Assembly (NCBI GenBank): GCA_030832235.1 | Contig: JAURJO010000361.1 | Coordinates: 1 to 43,064, forward strand | From: Verrucomicrobiota bacterium | Lineage (GTDB): Bacteria > Verrucomicrobiota > Verrucomicrobiia > Opitutales > Opitutaceae | Direction of reading: 5' to 3' | DNA: 43,064 nucleotides | Shown here: positions 37,301-43,064 of the stretch, piece after piece | How the letters are laid out: each line of letters starts with the position of its first letter | How positions within the stretch are numbered: position 1 is the first letter of the stretch | Translations under genes and position numbers: made by a program | The notes under the pieces: model-generated | Told to the model about the DNA's origin: nothing | Seen by the model: the letters and a program-made list of their open reading frames with translations, nothing else | Databases searched by the model: none

Positions 37301-38344
37301 CCGACCCAAGGCGGACGGATCGACTCGCAGCGCCCGATACCCGTCGCCTGCCTTCCCTCCCGTTGCCAACAGTGTGGTTTCTGCCATCCCGTAACACGCG
37401 AACAACGACGTGCGGCGCAACCCACAGCCGGCGAAAGCATCGGCAAAACGCTCAAAGGCCCGCGCATCGATTGGCTCCGAGCCATTGTAGATCAACTCCA
37501 GGCAACTCAGATCGAGGTTGGCCTTTTGTTCGGCGGTGACCACCCGCGCACACAGATCGAATGCGAAATTTGGCGCACCTGTGGTCCGCGCCCGATGATG
37601 GCTTATCGCGGCCAACCAGCGCACCGGTTTCTGCAAAAACGCGGCCGGCGGCATCAGCACCGTGGAGGTTCCGAGGTAGAGCGGCTGGAGCAGGTTCCCG
37701 ATCAACCCCATATCGTGGTAAATCGGCAACCAACTCACGAACGTGGACTGGTCGTGGTATCCAAACTGGCGCCGAATCATCTCCGCATTCGCCATGATGT
37801 TGGCATGGGTGATCATGACGCCCTGCGGTTGGCCGGTGGAGCCAGAACTATACTGCAGCAGCGCGAGCGCATCGGGGCGAATCGCCGGGCGCTGCCACGA
37901 CGGATCAGGTCGCATGAGATCGTCGCTCGCAATCAGGCGAAACGACGCCGCGCGCTCGCCCAACCACGGCTCGACCTTGGCGAGACCCTCGCGCGTGCTC
38001 ACGATTACCCGCACTTGAGCATCCTGCAGGATGGCCTCAATGCGCGGCATGTGACGGGCGTTCCGCGGCGGGTAGGCGGCGATCGCCACCACCCCCCCGT
38101 AGAGGCACCCACAAAACGAAGCGACAAACTCGAGTCCCGGAGGGTGCAGCAAAAGCACTCGTTCCCCCTCCCCGGCCTCCGCCCGCAATCGCGCCCCGAT
38201 CGCCCGGGCGCGGGCATCGAGTCCCGCGTAGTCCAAGGTATCCACCTGCCCCTCGCCTTCCGCGAGAAAGTGGACCGCCGGGAGGCCACCGCTAAGGGCG
38301 GCGCGGCGCTCGAGGAGATCCACAAAATTGAGGGGGGTTAACAT
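34334..38344 (-). CDS. Loading protein: fatty acyl-AMP ligase - acyl-CoA dehydrogenase - ACP fusion
   Basis: A 1336-residue starter protein. The FAAL (about 1-566; YSSGSTGQPQGVMITH, YNGSEPI, CYGMAETTLL, RTGDLGF, RGKNHYPQDIE) adenylates a free fatty acid. It is followed by an acyl-CoA dehydrogenase domain (about 606-981: AFTEPAAGSNPRAI, GSKRWIGTGAWSG, MLGGRGYIE, catalytic Glu in IFEGPTE at about 966) with a helical C-terminal extension to about 1115. After an Ala/Pro-rich linker comes an ACP (FGIDSLTAVEL, Ser1209), then a second Pro/Ala linker and a terminal helix (MSEEDLAALLAEEL) that probably docks to the PKS. Predicted reaction: load the acyl chain on the ACP and oxidise it to the 2-enoyl form before elongation. 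I chose ATG 38344; an in-frame TTG lies 12 nt further upstream. No Shine-Dalgarno is visible at either. It is the first gene of the biosynthetic operon. The 135 bp before it hold only weak promoter-like hexamers (TTGCAG at 38413-38408, GATACT at 38388-38383). Confidence 0.94.
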   Translation of the reverse strand: MLTPLNFVDLLERRAALSGGLPAVHFLAEGEGQVDTLDYAGLDARARAIGARLRAEAGEGERVLLLHPPGLEFVASFCGCLYGGVVAIAAYPPRNARHMPRIEAILQDAQVRVIVSTREGLAKVEPWLGERAASFRLIASDDLMRPDPSWQRPAIRPDALALLQYSSGSTGQPQGVMITHANIMANAEMIRRQFGYHDQSTFVSWLPIYHDMGLIGNLLQPLYLGTSTVLMPPAAFLQKPVRWLAAISHHRARTTGAPNFAFDLCARVVTAEQKANLDLSCLELIYNGSEPIDARAFERFADAFAGCGLRRTSLFACYGMAETTLLATGGKAGDGYRALRVDPSALGRNEAVEVVAGRTDGLTVVSCGQSVAGQELAIVDPVTRQPCAAATVGEIWLRGAHVSPGYWGQPERTAESMDGRQADGSGSWLRTGDLGFLKDNELYVTGRIKDVIIVRGKNHYPQDIERTAELSHPSLQPGSCAAFALRIDGVEQIGIAAEVRRTELRTLDGPAVVSAIRRAVLESHELSVFAVTLLKPVTLPKTSSGKLQRFAARAGWESGTLESVYADREPPGSAPLGSPAPAAPTSPADVAPAAPGLGRLGGEPERSRRRADEMIAWIRDYAEQRVNSYLIDERRCIPPHIVLDFGNNGLLGLEVPEELGGAGLTTEDTLRVGVQLGAVDVNLSSFVGVHNALGLRTLLRHGSERMRREVVPPIAQGRELIAFAFTEPAAGSNPRAITATATPDGAGGWLLHGSKRWIGTGAWSGWIVAAAHLLDESGRDRGITTFLLRQGSPGLRMGAEEMTMGMRGMIQNTVHLEGMRVGLEDMIGSLGSGMDVAQDTMKFGRLFIATVSLGTMQRCVQLMLRYASRRTISTGRLAENLITRERLTEHIVRIAALRSFITQFGRWYDAGLDVPEEFFALVKYAGPESLGLAVDHLLQMLGGRGYIETNLVPQFYRDARLVRIFEGPTETMIMFLGSRIASQSRPLQDFLRERLGAPEIADLVFAAADTAKQHHLVRGTEVEQALGVQRVSRLLGEFGLWALWLAIVEHDTTGDDPELPRARVWLRRLMAETHERLSQPIADLELPLNSTEILAAGARHRAAIGDIEPRAAGVEFELDPLLRRADHVAPKATAAPVPAATVVIPTAPAPASSSSSAPTAPNPAEAPSDTRAQVAKIETWLCEWIGGRLQLAVDKIDPLKPFSDFGIDSLTAVELSAGLGEWLGRDLPTTLTWDYPNIRMLATNVAAPGAIKAPSAVAGPAPSPAPSSSFGSVASVKVSYAPARDPVAAPSAGSAVPVSPAAARVGATQLEAMSEEDLAALLAEELRSLRGPVKRS

Positions 38345-38479
38345 ACGAAATGACAAGTGAGGAACAATATCGAAACAGGGAGAGTATCAGCCACGGGAAG
38401 AAGCGAACTGCAATAGCGCGGAGAGGTTGGCCAAGGCTCCAAACCGCGGGAAGCGAGGCGTCCCCATCGGTGGATAACC

Positions 38480-39043
38480 CTAGAAAGTTATAATTTCCAG
38501 CGCGACCTGCAAAATTTCCTCGCGCGCCGCTGCATCCAAAGCCGACCAGCCGAGCAACATGGCATGCTTGTAAGCTTGCCGACGCCCGACTTGACGAGAG
38601 AGCACCGGCAAGCAGATCCGCTCTCCAATCAAAGGCAGCTCGCGGGCTAGCGTTGTTTGCCGTTGCACTTGATTGAACAAGACCGCCGATTTCCCCCCCC
38701 GATAGTGGGTAGTGATTAATCGCGCCGTGTCTTGCGACGTCCACAAATCGGCCGGCGAAGGCGACGAAACCAAGATCACTCGGTCTGCCGCCTGGAGACT
38801 CTCTTGGAGCGCTGGTGACTCCAAACGGGGCGGCGTATCAATAATGGTGGTATCGTAGCGCTCCCCCGGGACAGCCAATCTCAAACCGGCTTTAGTCTCC
38901 TTAACCCACCGAGTTGCAGTTTGCTGGGGATCACGATCAAGCAACCCTACCTTACGACCGGCGTCCACCAACGCACAGCCCAGTAAGATTGATAAGGTGG
39001 TCTTACCCGCCCCGCCCTTCCCGTTGCAAAAAACAATCGTCAC
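38480..39043 (-). CDS. ParA/MinD-like ATPase, orphan
   Basis: A 187-residue P-loop ATPase of the ParA family, close in size to short plasmid ParA or VirC1 proteins. The deviant Walker A motif NGKGGAGKTT lies at residues 7-16 with signature Lys9 and Lys14. The A' motif LLDRDPQQTATRW follows, and Walker B is in TTIIDTPPR. The start is GTG at 39043, directly before the P-loop strand; no upstream start is needed. No ParB gene, partner or parS-like repeat is seen nearby. The gene is co-directional with the megasynthase operon and ends 135 bp before its ATG, so read-through is possible. Its codon use is visibly less GC-rich than the operon, so I read it as host flank or a remnant of a mobile or plasmid backbone rather than a pathway gene. 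Family assignment is secure; the cargo is unknown. Confidence 0.85.
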   Translation of the reverse strand: MTIVFCNGKGGAGKTTLSILLGCALVDAGRKVGLLDRDPQQTATRWVKETKAGLRLAVPGERYDTTIIDTPPRLESPALQESLQAADRVILVSSPSPADLWTSQDTARLITTHYRGGKSAVLFNQVQRQTTLARELPLIGERICLPVLSRQVGRRQAYKHAMLLGWSALDAAAREEILQVALEIITF

Positions 39044-39105
39044 GGCTTCAGCTTGGTTGCACCAAGCAATACGATTGATAATTAGCCCCGGGACGGGTAT
39101 GAACG

Positions 39106-39130
39106 AAAGAACCCCGTAGGCACGGGACCT
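39106..39130 (-). terminator. Possible weak intrinsic terminator after the small membrane protein
   Basis: On the minus strand CCCGT-GCCT-ACGGG (39126-39113) forms a 5-bp stem with a 4-nt loop, extendable by G-U pairs, and is followed by TTCTTTC. It lies in the 117-bp gap between the 63-residue membrane protein and the ParA-like gene. The T-tract is interrupted, so this is at best a weak or attenuating terminator. Confidence 0.3.
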
Positions 39131-39160
39131 TCGGTACGAACCAGCTGATTTTCAGCTCTA

Positions 39161-39352
39161 TCAGGAAGCTTGGGGCTCGACTTCAGCCGGGGTGACGGAC
39201 TTTTTCTCCGAGGCCAATACCAGAAGAAAGCCGATGATTGGTGAAAGCAAAAGCGAGGCCAGGGTATAACCCAAGAAACCGAATTTGCGTTCCCGACCGA
39301 GGTGACCGATAAGCGCACAAAGCGCGACGTAGAGGATAATAGATAGATACAT
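39161..39352 (-). CDS. Small two-helix membrane protein, unknown function
   Basis: A 63-residue protein with two hydrophobic helices (about 3-17 and 26-47) joined by a short charged loop GHLGRERKFG, and a polar tail (SEKKSVTPAEVEPQAS). The ATG is at 39352, 11 bp after the stop of the DUF697-type gene, so the two are probably cotranscribed. The LGRERKFGFLGY loop followed by a Pro-containing second helix resembles small inner-membrane proteins common in several Gram-negative phyla. I cannot name a family with confidence. An overlapping longer reading in another frame lacks protein-like composition and was not chosen. No function can be inferred beyond membrane location. Confidence 0.7.
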   Translation of the reverse strand: MYLSIILYVALCALIGHLGRERKFGFLGYTLASLLLSPIIGFLLVLASEKKSVTPAEVEPQAS

Positions 39353-39363
39353 GGTGATAATTT

Positions 39364-39984
39364 TTATAATTTTACTGAGGCTATTTTTTCCATACCGGCC
39401 TTAACTTCAGCGGCAAAACGGGACGAAAATTCTTTGGGCTTGAAGCTTAACAGCGTGCCCCCGGACTCGTAGTGAGCGATGAAGACCTTGCCGATCGCAT
39501 AGGTGCAACCACCGGCCAAAGCAGGAAGAGCGACCATACCGACAATCTGCCCAACTCCGGGAATTACCTTCACCGCAGCCCCTAAAGAAACTCGCGCCAA
39601 GTAGGAGGGCCCCAGACCGCCTATCAACGCTCCGATAGCCGACTTGCCAATATTCTGGGTGAACGGCACCTCGTAGAGCTTCGACACGTCAGCCAGCATC
39701 TTCAATTGCACGCCCGTGATGGCTGCAATATCCCACCCCGGCAAGGGAATGGCCCCCGCCCCGGCAGCCATCAGCGAACTGGTCAAAACAATGCGGTCGG
39801 CGGCGGGAACGGTGGACTGGATCGCGAGAATTTCGCCCGCATTACCGATTAACTCCATGGAATTTGTATCGATTTCGCCGTCGGTTGCCGTCGCGTCGGA
39901 ACTCGTATCGGTTTCCACCTGAGCGACGTCAAGCGAGTGGGCCAACTTAGACTTCAATAATTTGTTTTTGGTTTGGTTTGCCAT
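39364..39984 (-). CDS. DUF697-like (YcjF-type) membrane-associated protein
   Basis: A 206-residue protein. The first 60 residues are polar and Thr/Asp/Glu-rich. They are followed by two Gly/Ala-rich hydrophobic stretches (about 64-95, with GAIPLPGWDIAAITGVQLKML, and 112-172, with IGALIGGLGPSYLA, IPGVGQIVGMVALPALAGG and TYAIGKVFIAHYESGG). This pattern of PxPGxD, then QLxML, then a GG-rich hairpin ending in YxxGxxxxxHxxxG matches DUF697 proteins, often fused or adjacent to small GTPases; none is present here. The C-terminal 30 residues are amphipathic. The start is ATG 39984, with a good sigma70-like promoter 35-62 bp upstream. It is the first gene of a small operon with the 63-residue membrane protein. 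The cellular role is not established. Confidence 0.72.
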   Translation of the reverse strand: MANQTKNKLLKSKLAHSLDVAQVETDTSSDATATDGEIDTNSMELIGNAGEILAIQSTVPAADRIVLTSSLMAAGAGAIPLPGWDIAAITGVQLKMLADVSKLYEVPFTQNIGKSAIGALIGGLGPSYLARVSLGAAVKVIPGVGQIVGMVALPALAGGCTYAIGKVFIAHYESGGTLLSFKPKEFSSRFAAEVKAGMEKIASVKL

Positions 39985-40018
39985 AATAAAGGATCGCTCT
40001 GCACCTTGAAAAGGCCTA

Positions 40019-40046
40019 ATAGTAACTCGCCGATCTTAAAGGTCAA
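40019..40046 (-). promoter_or_regulatory. Sigma70-type promoter for the DUF697-like gene
   Basis: On the minus strand TTGACC (40046-40041) and TACTAT (40024-40019) are separated by 16 bp. This gives five of six matches to the -35 consensus and four of six to the -10. The predicted transcript would start near 40012, leaving an untranslated leader of about 28 nt before ATG 39984. It is the best promoter-like pair I found by eye in the flank. Confidence 0.5.
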
Positions 40047-40613
40047 GGGTTGATTAAATCTCTCGTTCGCCAAAATTTTTTCGTCGGTTCCAGAATGCCG
40101 CGATGCATAACCGAGCGCATTTTCAAGTAAGGAATTAGTCGTTGGGGTCGGTCGGCAGCGGGGGCGGATGCCGCGATCAATTTGGCTGAATCTACGGAGT
40201 TTTGGTCAAGATGGGGCTGACTTGCACGAGGTGACCCTCCTCGCGGCTGGTCTTGACCGCCGAATCAGCCGCCAGCCCCAACCCGACCTCGACGCCAAAG
40301 GCGAACGGCAGGTGTGCCCCCCCGCCCGTCTGTTCATTGACGCTGCACCACCATGACCTCCTTGGTGCGCTCCGATAGGACGCGACGGCATGCCCACCGA
40401 AGGCCCGTCGACCTGCGACCGAACCCGGCAACAGTCACGACGTGGAAAGCCCCCCCTCGGGTAGGTCGCGCCCCACGCTGAATGCGTGGTCTCCTGATGT
40501 CATATCCGCCGCGATTGCTTAGCACCAAACCAGTCGTTTCACGATTTTCGGCCTCTCCACCGCCATTTCGTACTCGCCCGTCCTAAATAAGGGTCTAGAC
40601 TCTCCCCGAATTC
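40047..40613. other. Intergenic stretch without a convincing gene
   Basis: About 570 bp between the divergent DUF697-type and SPFH genes. Short open frames exist on both strands (for example 40168-40356 plus and 40192-40431 minus), but none has a recognisable domain, ribosome binding site or protein-like composition. The middle (about 40200-40480) is more GC-rich than its surroundings and could be a decayed coding remnant. I see no tRNA, clear inverted-repeat ends, transposase or direct repeat. The promoter of the SPFH gene must lie in the last 100 bp or so, but no clear -35/-10 pair stands out. Confidence 0.5.
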
Positions 40614-41651
40614 ATGGAAGACTCCTCCCTTTCTCCTCCGCCTACCCCCCCCCCGAATAGTTCGGCGGCCCCCACCCGCCTGCCGCGGGGGAAAATGCGG
40701 CCAAAACGCCCTCGTCTGGGAGCGCGCATGCGGGCCAACTGGCGTGAGATTTGGGCCGAGGACAAAGTACTGCTCACCAGCATAGCCTTGGTCGTCTTGT
40801 TCCTGTTGGCGTTTTTCTGGAATCGAATCTTTGTGCTAATCGAGGCCGGTCATGCTGGCGTCATCTTCCGCCCTTTGACGGGGGGCACCGATGTCGACCG
40901 CACTTACGACGAGGGCCTGCGCATCGTTGCCCCGTGGAACCGCATGGTGATCTACGACGCCAGAGTGCAGCAGGTGGGGGATGAATTTCGCGTTCTCTCT
41001 TCGGACGGCTTGGAGGTTTCCGTGGAGGTTTCCATACGCTATCGACCCATGCGCGATGATCTCGGCCTGCTACATAAAAATGTCGGTGTCGATTACGTTA
41101 CAAAAATAATTAAACCCGAAATCCAATCGCAATTTCGCTATATCCTCGGTCAATATCGCCCCGAGGAAATCTACACCTCTCAAGGCTTTATTGTACAAAC
41201 CGTTAAACAAGGGGGTCTGGCCCAACTGGCCGACCGCTATATTCTCCTGGACGATCTCTTGCTCAAAGCCGTCCGCCTGCCACCCACGGTCGCACAATCC
41301 ATCGAATCGAAACTGCGCGCCCAACAACTGGCGCTGGAGTTCGACTACCGCCTGGAAAGCGAGACAAAGGAGGCGCAACGCAAAAAAATCGAGGCTGAGG
41401 GTATCCGTGCCTTCCAAGAAATTATTACCGCCGGCGGGATTACCGAATCCTACCTTCGCTTCCGGGGCATCCAAGCCACGCTCGAACTCGCCAAATCCCC
41501 AAACTCAAAAGTCATCGTGATTGGAGGTGGGAGAGACGGCATGCCTTTGATCCTCGACGGCCGCACCGACGCCCCACTCACCGACGACCTGCTAAAATCC
41601 TCGGCGGGGGGCCGCAGTGGCGATCCCCAAGCCGGCGGCGCCGCCCCCTAA
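40614..41651 (+). CDS. SPFH/Band 7 (prohibitin-like) membrane protein
   Basis: A 345-residue protein. The N-terminus is Pro/Ser-rich then basic (about 1-45) and should be cytoplasmic. A single transmembrane helix follows (about 52-69, VLLTSIALVVLFLLAFFW). Then comes a Band 7/prohibitin domain (about 75-275: IEAGHAGVIFRPLTGG, GLRIVAPWNRMVIYD, LSSDGLEVSVEVSIRYRP, YFRYILGQY-like region, EEIYTSQG) and a charged helical segment rich in Glu, Lys and Gln (about 235-275) typical of SPFH coiled coils. The C-terminus is Gly/Ala-rich. Such proteins form large membrane-bound rings or microdomains and often restrain proteases such as FtsH. Members with a long cytoplasmic N-tail are less usual. ATG 40614 has no Shine-Dalgarno. 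The gene is convergent with the PotD-like gene. Nothing ties it to peptide synthesis. The family assignment is firm, the specific role unknown. Confidence 0.88.
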   Translation: MEDSSLSPPPTPPPNSSAAPTRLPRGKMRPKRPRLGARMRANWREIWAEDKVLLTSIALVVLFLLAFFWNRIFVLIEAGHAGVIFRPLTGGTDVDRTYDEGLRIVAPWNRMVIYDARVQQVGDEFRVLSSDGLEVSVEVSIRYRPMRDDLGLLHKNVGVDYVTKIIKPEIQSQFRYILGQYRPEEIYTSQGFIVQTVKQGGLAQLADRYILLDDLLLKAVRLPPTVAQSIESKLRAQQLALEFDYRLESETKEAQRKKIEAEGIRAFQEIITAGGITESYLRFRGIQATLELAKSPNSKVIVIGGGRDGMPLILDGRTDAPLTDDLLKSSAGGRSGDPQAGGAAP

Positions 41652-41661
41652 ATCGAACCCC

Positions 41662-41697
41662 AAAAACGGCCTTGCCGCCGAGACGCCCCTAGGCCGT
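41662..41697 (-). terminator. Intrinsic terminator between convergent genes
   Basis: A perfect 7-bp stem ACGGCCT (41666-41672) and AGGCCGT (41691-41697) encloses an 18-nt loop that is itself GC-rich. Read on the minus strand the stem is followed by a run of T (41666-41662), which suits termination of the PotD-like gene; its first arm overlaps that gene's TAG stop. On the plus strand the stem lies 14 bp after the SPFH stop but is followed by C-rich sequence and only then TTTT. It would act less well in that direction. Confidence 0.55.
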
Positions 41698-42891
41698 CCC
41701 GCCCCTTTTAAGTTCTTCCCAGAGTTGCTCTTGCAATGAATCATTCTCGGCCGAGTAGTCTAGTTGGTAATTCCGCCCCGAAGGGTGCATGAGATACGAC
41801 GGCCCATTGAGAACGAAACGATCAACATAGGCCTGGGACCCGGTCACCGTATTTGCAAAGCAGGAGAAGTTGGTCACTTCCGCCGCCCGCCGCGGATCCA
41901 GCAAGAAATTGATCAAAGCATGCGCGCCCTCGTAATTTTTTGACATCGCGGGGACGGCGAAGACATCCCGCCACACAATGGATCCTTCTTGCGGCAGGGA
42001 GACTCTTAAGTCTCTATTACCGGCCAGCATAACCGCGGGGCCACCTGCCTCCGGCTGGGCCGTAAACCCCCGCATCGCCCGGGTAACGTCCCCCGTGTAC
42101 GCCATGGCAAGGCCCACGGTGCGGCTGCGCAACAATTCCTGCGCATCTTCGAAATAATCGATGCGATCTCGAATCTGTTTCAGCAGATCAAACGCCTGGG
42201 TGATCTTAGTCGGGTCGCGCGTATTGGGATCCAAACCAAGATAGATCAACGTACACCCAACCACAAAACGCGCTTCATCAATCATCGATACCTTAACCTC
42301 CGTAACGCGATTATCAAAGGCGTTCGGCAGGTTCGGTCCTACTTGGCGCGTGAACAAAGCGGACCAACTCTTCGGCAGTCCGCTTAACCGTTCACTGTCG
42401 TAACCTATCCCCGTCGAGCCCCAGAGAAAAGGCACCGTGTGTCGGTTATCCGAATCATAGTGCGTATTACAAAGCGCCCTATCGACCAGTCCCAGGTGAG
42501 GGATTTTGTCCTTGTCAAGCGGCACTAACAACCCGGTATCGCGCATCTGCTGGGCCATATAACCGGTGGGTAGGATGAGATCACACTGCACGCTGCCAGA
42601 TTTCAGTTGGCGGTAGAGTTCGTCGTTGGACGAATAGGTCTCCACGTGAATATCAAATCCGGTCCGCAGCGTAAAACGCTGCAACACGGCCTCCGGCAGG
42701 TAGCCTTCAAAAATATACACCCGGACCTCCTTTTGCGCGGACACGAAGCGCCGTAAACGCAATCGATCACATCCGGTCGCCAAAAGAGTGGCCGCCGCCC
42801 CCGCACCTGTGAGCCACTGTCGACGAGTCAAACCCTTGGCCGAGGGCAAGACTGAAGCAGGCACAGGGTTGGTTCCAAACGGTCGCAGCAT
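41689..42891 (-). CDS. PotD-like solute-binding lipoprotein with Tat signal
   Basis: A 400-residue periplasmic binding protein of the spermidine/putrescine (PotD) type. The signal sequence has a twin-arginine motif TRRQWL (residues 22-27), a hydrophobic stretch and a lipobox LATGC with Cys41, so it should be Tat-exported and lipid-anchored. The mature part starts with EVRVYIFEGYLPEAVLQRF and continues with ETYSSNDELYRQLKSG, DLILPTGYMAQQM, PFLWGSTGIGYDS, AMAYTGDVTRAM and AHALINFLLDP. These are landmarks of the PotD/SBP family. I chose ATG 42891; an in-frame TTG 39 nt upstream would add a tail with no signal character. The matching permease and ATPase genes are not in the window. The ligand may be a polyamine or another small cation; the sequence alone does not decide. 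The gene ends in a hairpin terminator shared with the SPFH gene. Confidence 0.87.
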   Translation of the reverse strand: MLRPFGTNPVPASVLPSAKGLTRRQWLTGAGAAATLLATGCDRLRLRRFVSAQKEVRVYIFEGYLPEAVLQRFTLRTGFDIHVETYSSNDELYRQLKSGSVQCDLILPTGYMAQQMRDTGLLVPLDKDKIPHLGLVDRALCNTHYDSDNRHTVPFLWGSTGIGYDSERLSGLPKSWSALFTRQVGPNLPNAFDNRVTEVKVSMIDEARFVVGCTLIYLGLDPNTRDPTKITQAFDLLKQIRDRIDYFEDAQELLRSRTVGLAMAYTGDVTRAMRGFTAQPEAGGPAVMLAGNRDLRVSLPQEGSIVWRDVFAVPAMSKNYEGAHALINFLLDPRRAAEVTNFSCFANTVTGSQAYVDRFVLNGPSYLMHPSGRNYQLDYSAENDSLQEQLWEELKRGGTA

Positions 42892-42898
42892 ACGGTTT

Positions 42899-43064
42899 TT
42901 AGCGTGTTGGCGGCATCCCTTGTGTGGCAAGCCCCATGTTCACGCCCCTGCACCATGGCACCATCTTGCGCAATTTGAGCACCAAGGGGGCAAGCAAAGC
43001 CCACATCAAGGCCCGGCCAAATTGCGGAATGGCGATTCCCAGCACATCAAAATACTCCGCCTTC
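42899..43064 (-). CDS. C-terminal end of a membrane protein gene, partial
   Basis: A minus-strand frame is open from the right edge to a TAA at 42901-42899. It gives 54 residues including YFDVLGIAIPQFGRAL and MWALLAPLVLKLRKM, then a basic tail ending in GMPPTR. The hydrophobic segment followed by LKLRK looks like a membrane helix. It recalls, weakly, the N-terminal membrane region of LytS/YehU-type sensor kinases, in which case the gene would be truncated soon after that region. The stop lies only 7 bp before the PotD-like ATG, so cotranscription is likely. The rest of the gene is outside the window, so neither function nor integrity can be judged. Confidence 0.4.
   Translation of the reverse strand, partial: KAEYFDVLGIAIPQFGRALMWALLAPLVLKLRKMVPWCRGVNMGLATQGMPPTR

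Noticed and set aside
38345..38479. Promoter of the biosynthetic operon
   Set aside because: Only weak hexamers (TTGCAG, GATACT) at an 18-19 bp spacing; not strong enough to list as a feature.
39082..39318. An alternative minus-strand frame overlapping the 63-residue membrane protein
   Set aside because: It lacks coherent hydrophobic segments. The other frame has two clean helices and starts 11 bp after the upstream gene.
40168..40431. Small open frames on both strands (62 and 79 codons)
   Set aside because: They overlap each other, with no ribosome binding site, no recognisable domain and unlikely composition; kept as non-coding.
1..43064. CRISPR arrays, insertion sequences, tRNA or rRNA genes
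   Set aside because: No regularly spaced direct repeats, transposase frames, tRNA-like cloverleafs or rRNA signatures were seen on either strand; the repeated DNA is accounted for by homologous NRPS domains.

Overview
The window is dominated by one co-directional minus-strand operon of giant megasynthase genes (about 38.35 kb down to the left edge). A short, less GC-rich flank with ordinary genes follows (38.5-43.06 kb). The DNA is very GC-rich in the operon. The flank is visibly lower in GC and carries a ParA-like ATPase, a DUF697-type protein, an SPFH/prohibitin protein and a Tat lipoprotein resembling PotD. This points to a high-GC Gram-negative bacterium. Verrucomicrobiota (Opitutales-like) is my guess, but the window does not prove it.

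Order of transcription (right to left): (1) a loading protein, FAAL - acyl-CoA dehydrogenase - ACP; (2) a type I PKS, KS-AT-luciferase-like monooxygenase-KR-ACP; (3) NRPS-1, docking-C-A(Gly)-PCP-C-A(Ser)-PCP; (4) NRPS-2, C-A(Thr)-PCP-C-A(Tyr)-PCP-E; (5) NRPS-3, C-A(Thr)-PCP-C-A(Gln)-PCP-E-C-A(Gly)-PCP; (6) NRPS-4, C-A(Asn)-N-methyltransferase..., cut off by the left edge. Four of the five gene junctions are 4-bp ATGA overlaps. The one gap (16 bp) lies where the E/C linker is split between NRPS-2 and NRPS-3.

Read colinearly, with A-domain specificity codes taken by hand from the sequence, the line makes: oxygenated fatty acyl - Gly - Ser - Thr - D-Tyr - Thr (or Dhb) - D-Gln - Gly - N-Me-Asn - (further residue(s) and release domain off the left end). 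Residues 3-7, the D/L pattern and an N-methylated residue 8 fall in the same register as my recollection of the antifungal hassallidin glycolipopeptides of cyanobacteria (related to herbicolin). The acyl part also fits: KR plus a monooxygenase could give a 2,3-dihydroxy acid. I therefore propose a hassallidin-like lipopeptide pathway, with residues 1, 2 and 8 changed, and a distinctive FAAL-dehydrogenase loading protein. No thioesterase, MbtH protein, transporter, glycosyltransferase or 4'-phosphopantetheinyl transferase is in the window.

The right flank holds, on the minus strand, a DUF697-type membrane protein and a 63-residue membrane protein behind a good sigma70-type promoter, then an orphan ParA-like ATPase just upstream of the biosynthetic operon. 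About 0.57 kb without a convincing gene follows. Then come a plus-strand SPFH protein, a convergent PotD-like lipoprotein with a shared hairpin terminator, and the end of a membrane-protein gene at the right edge.
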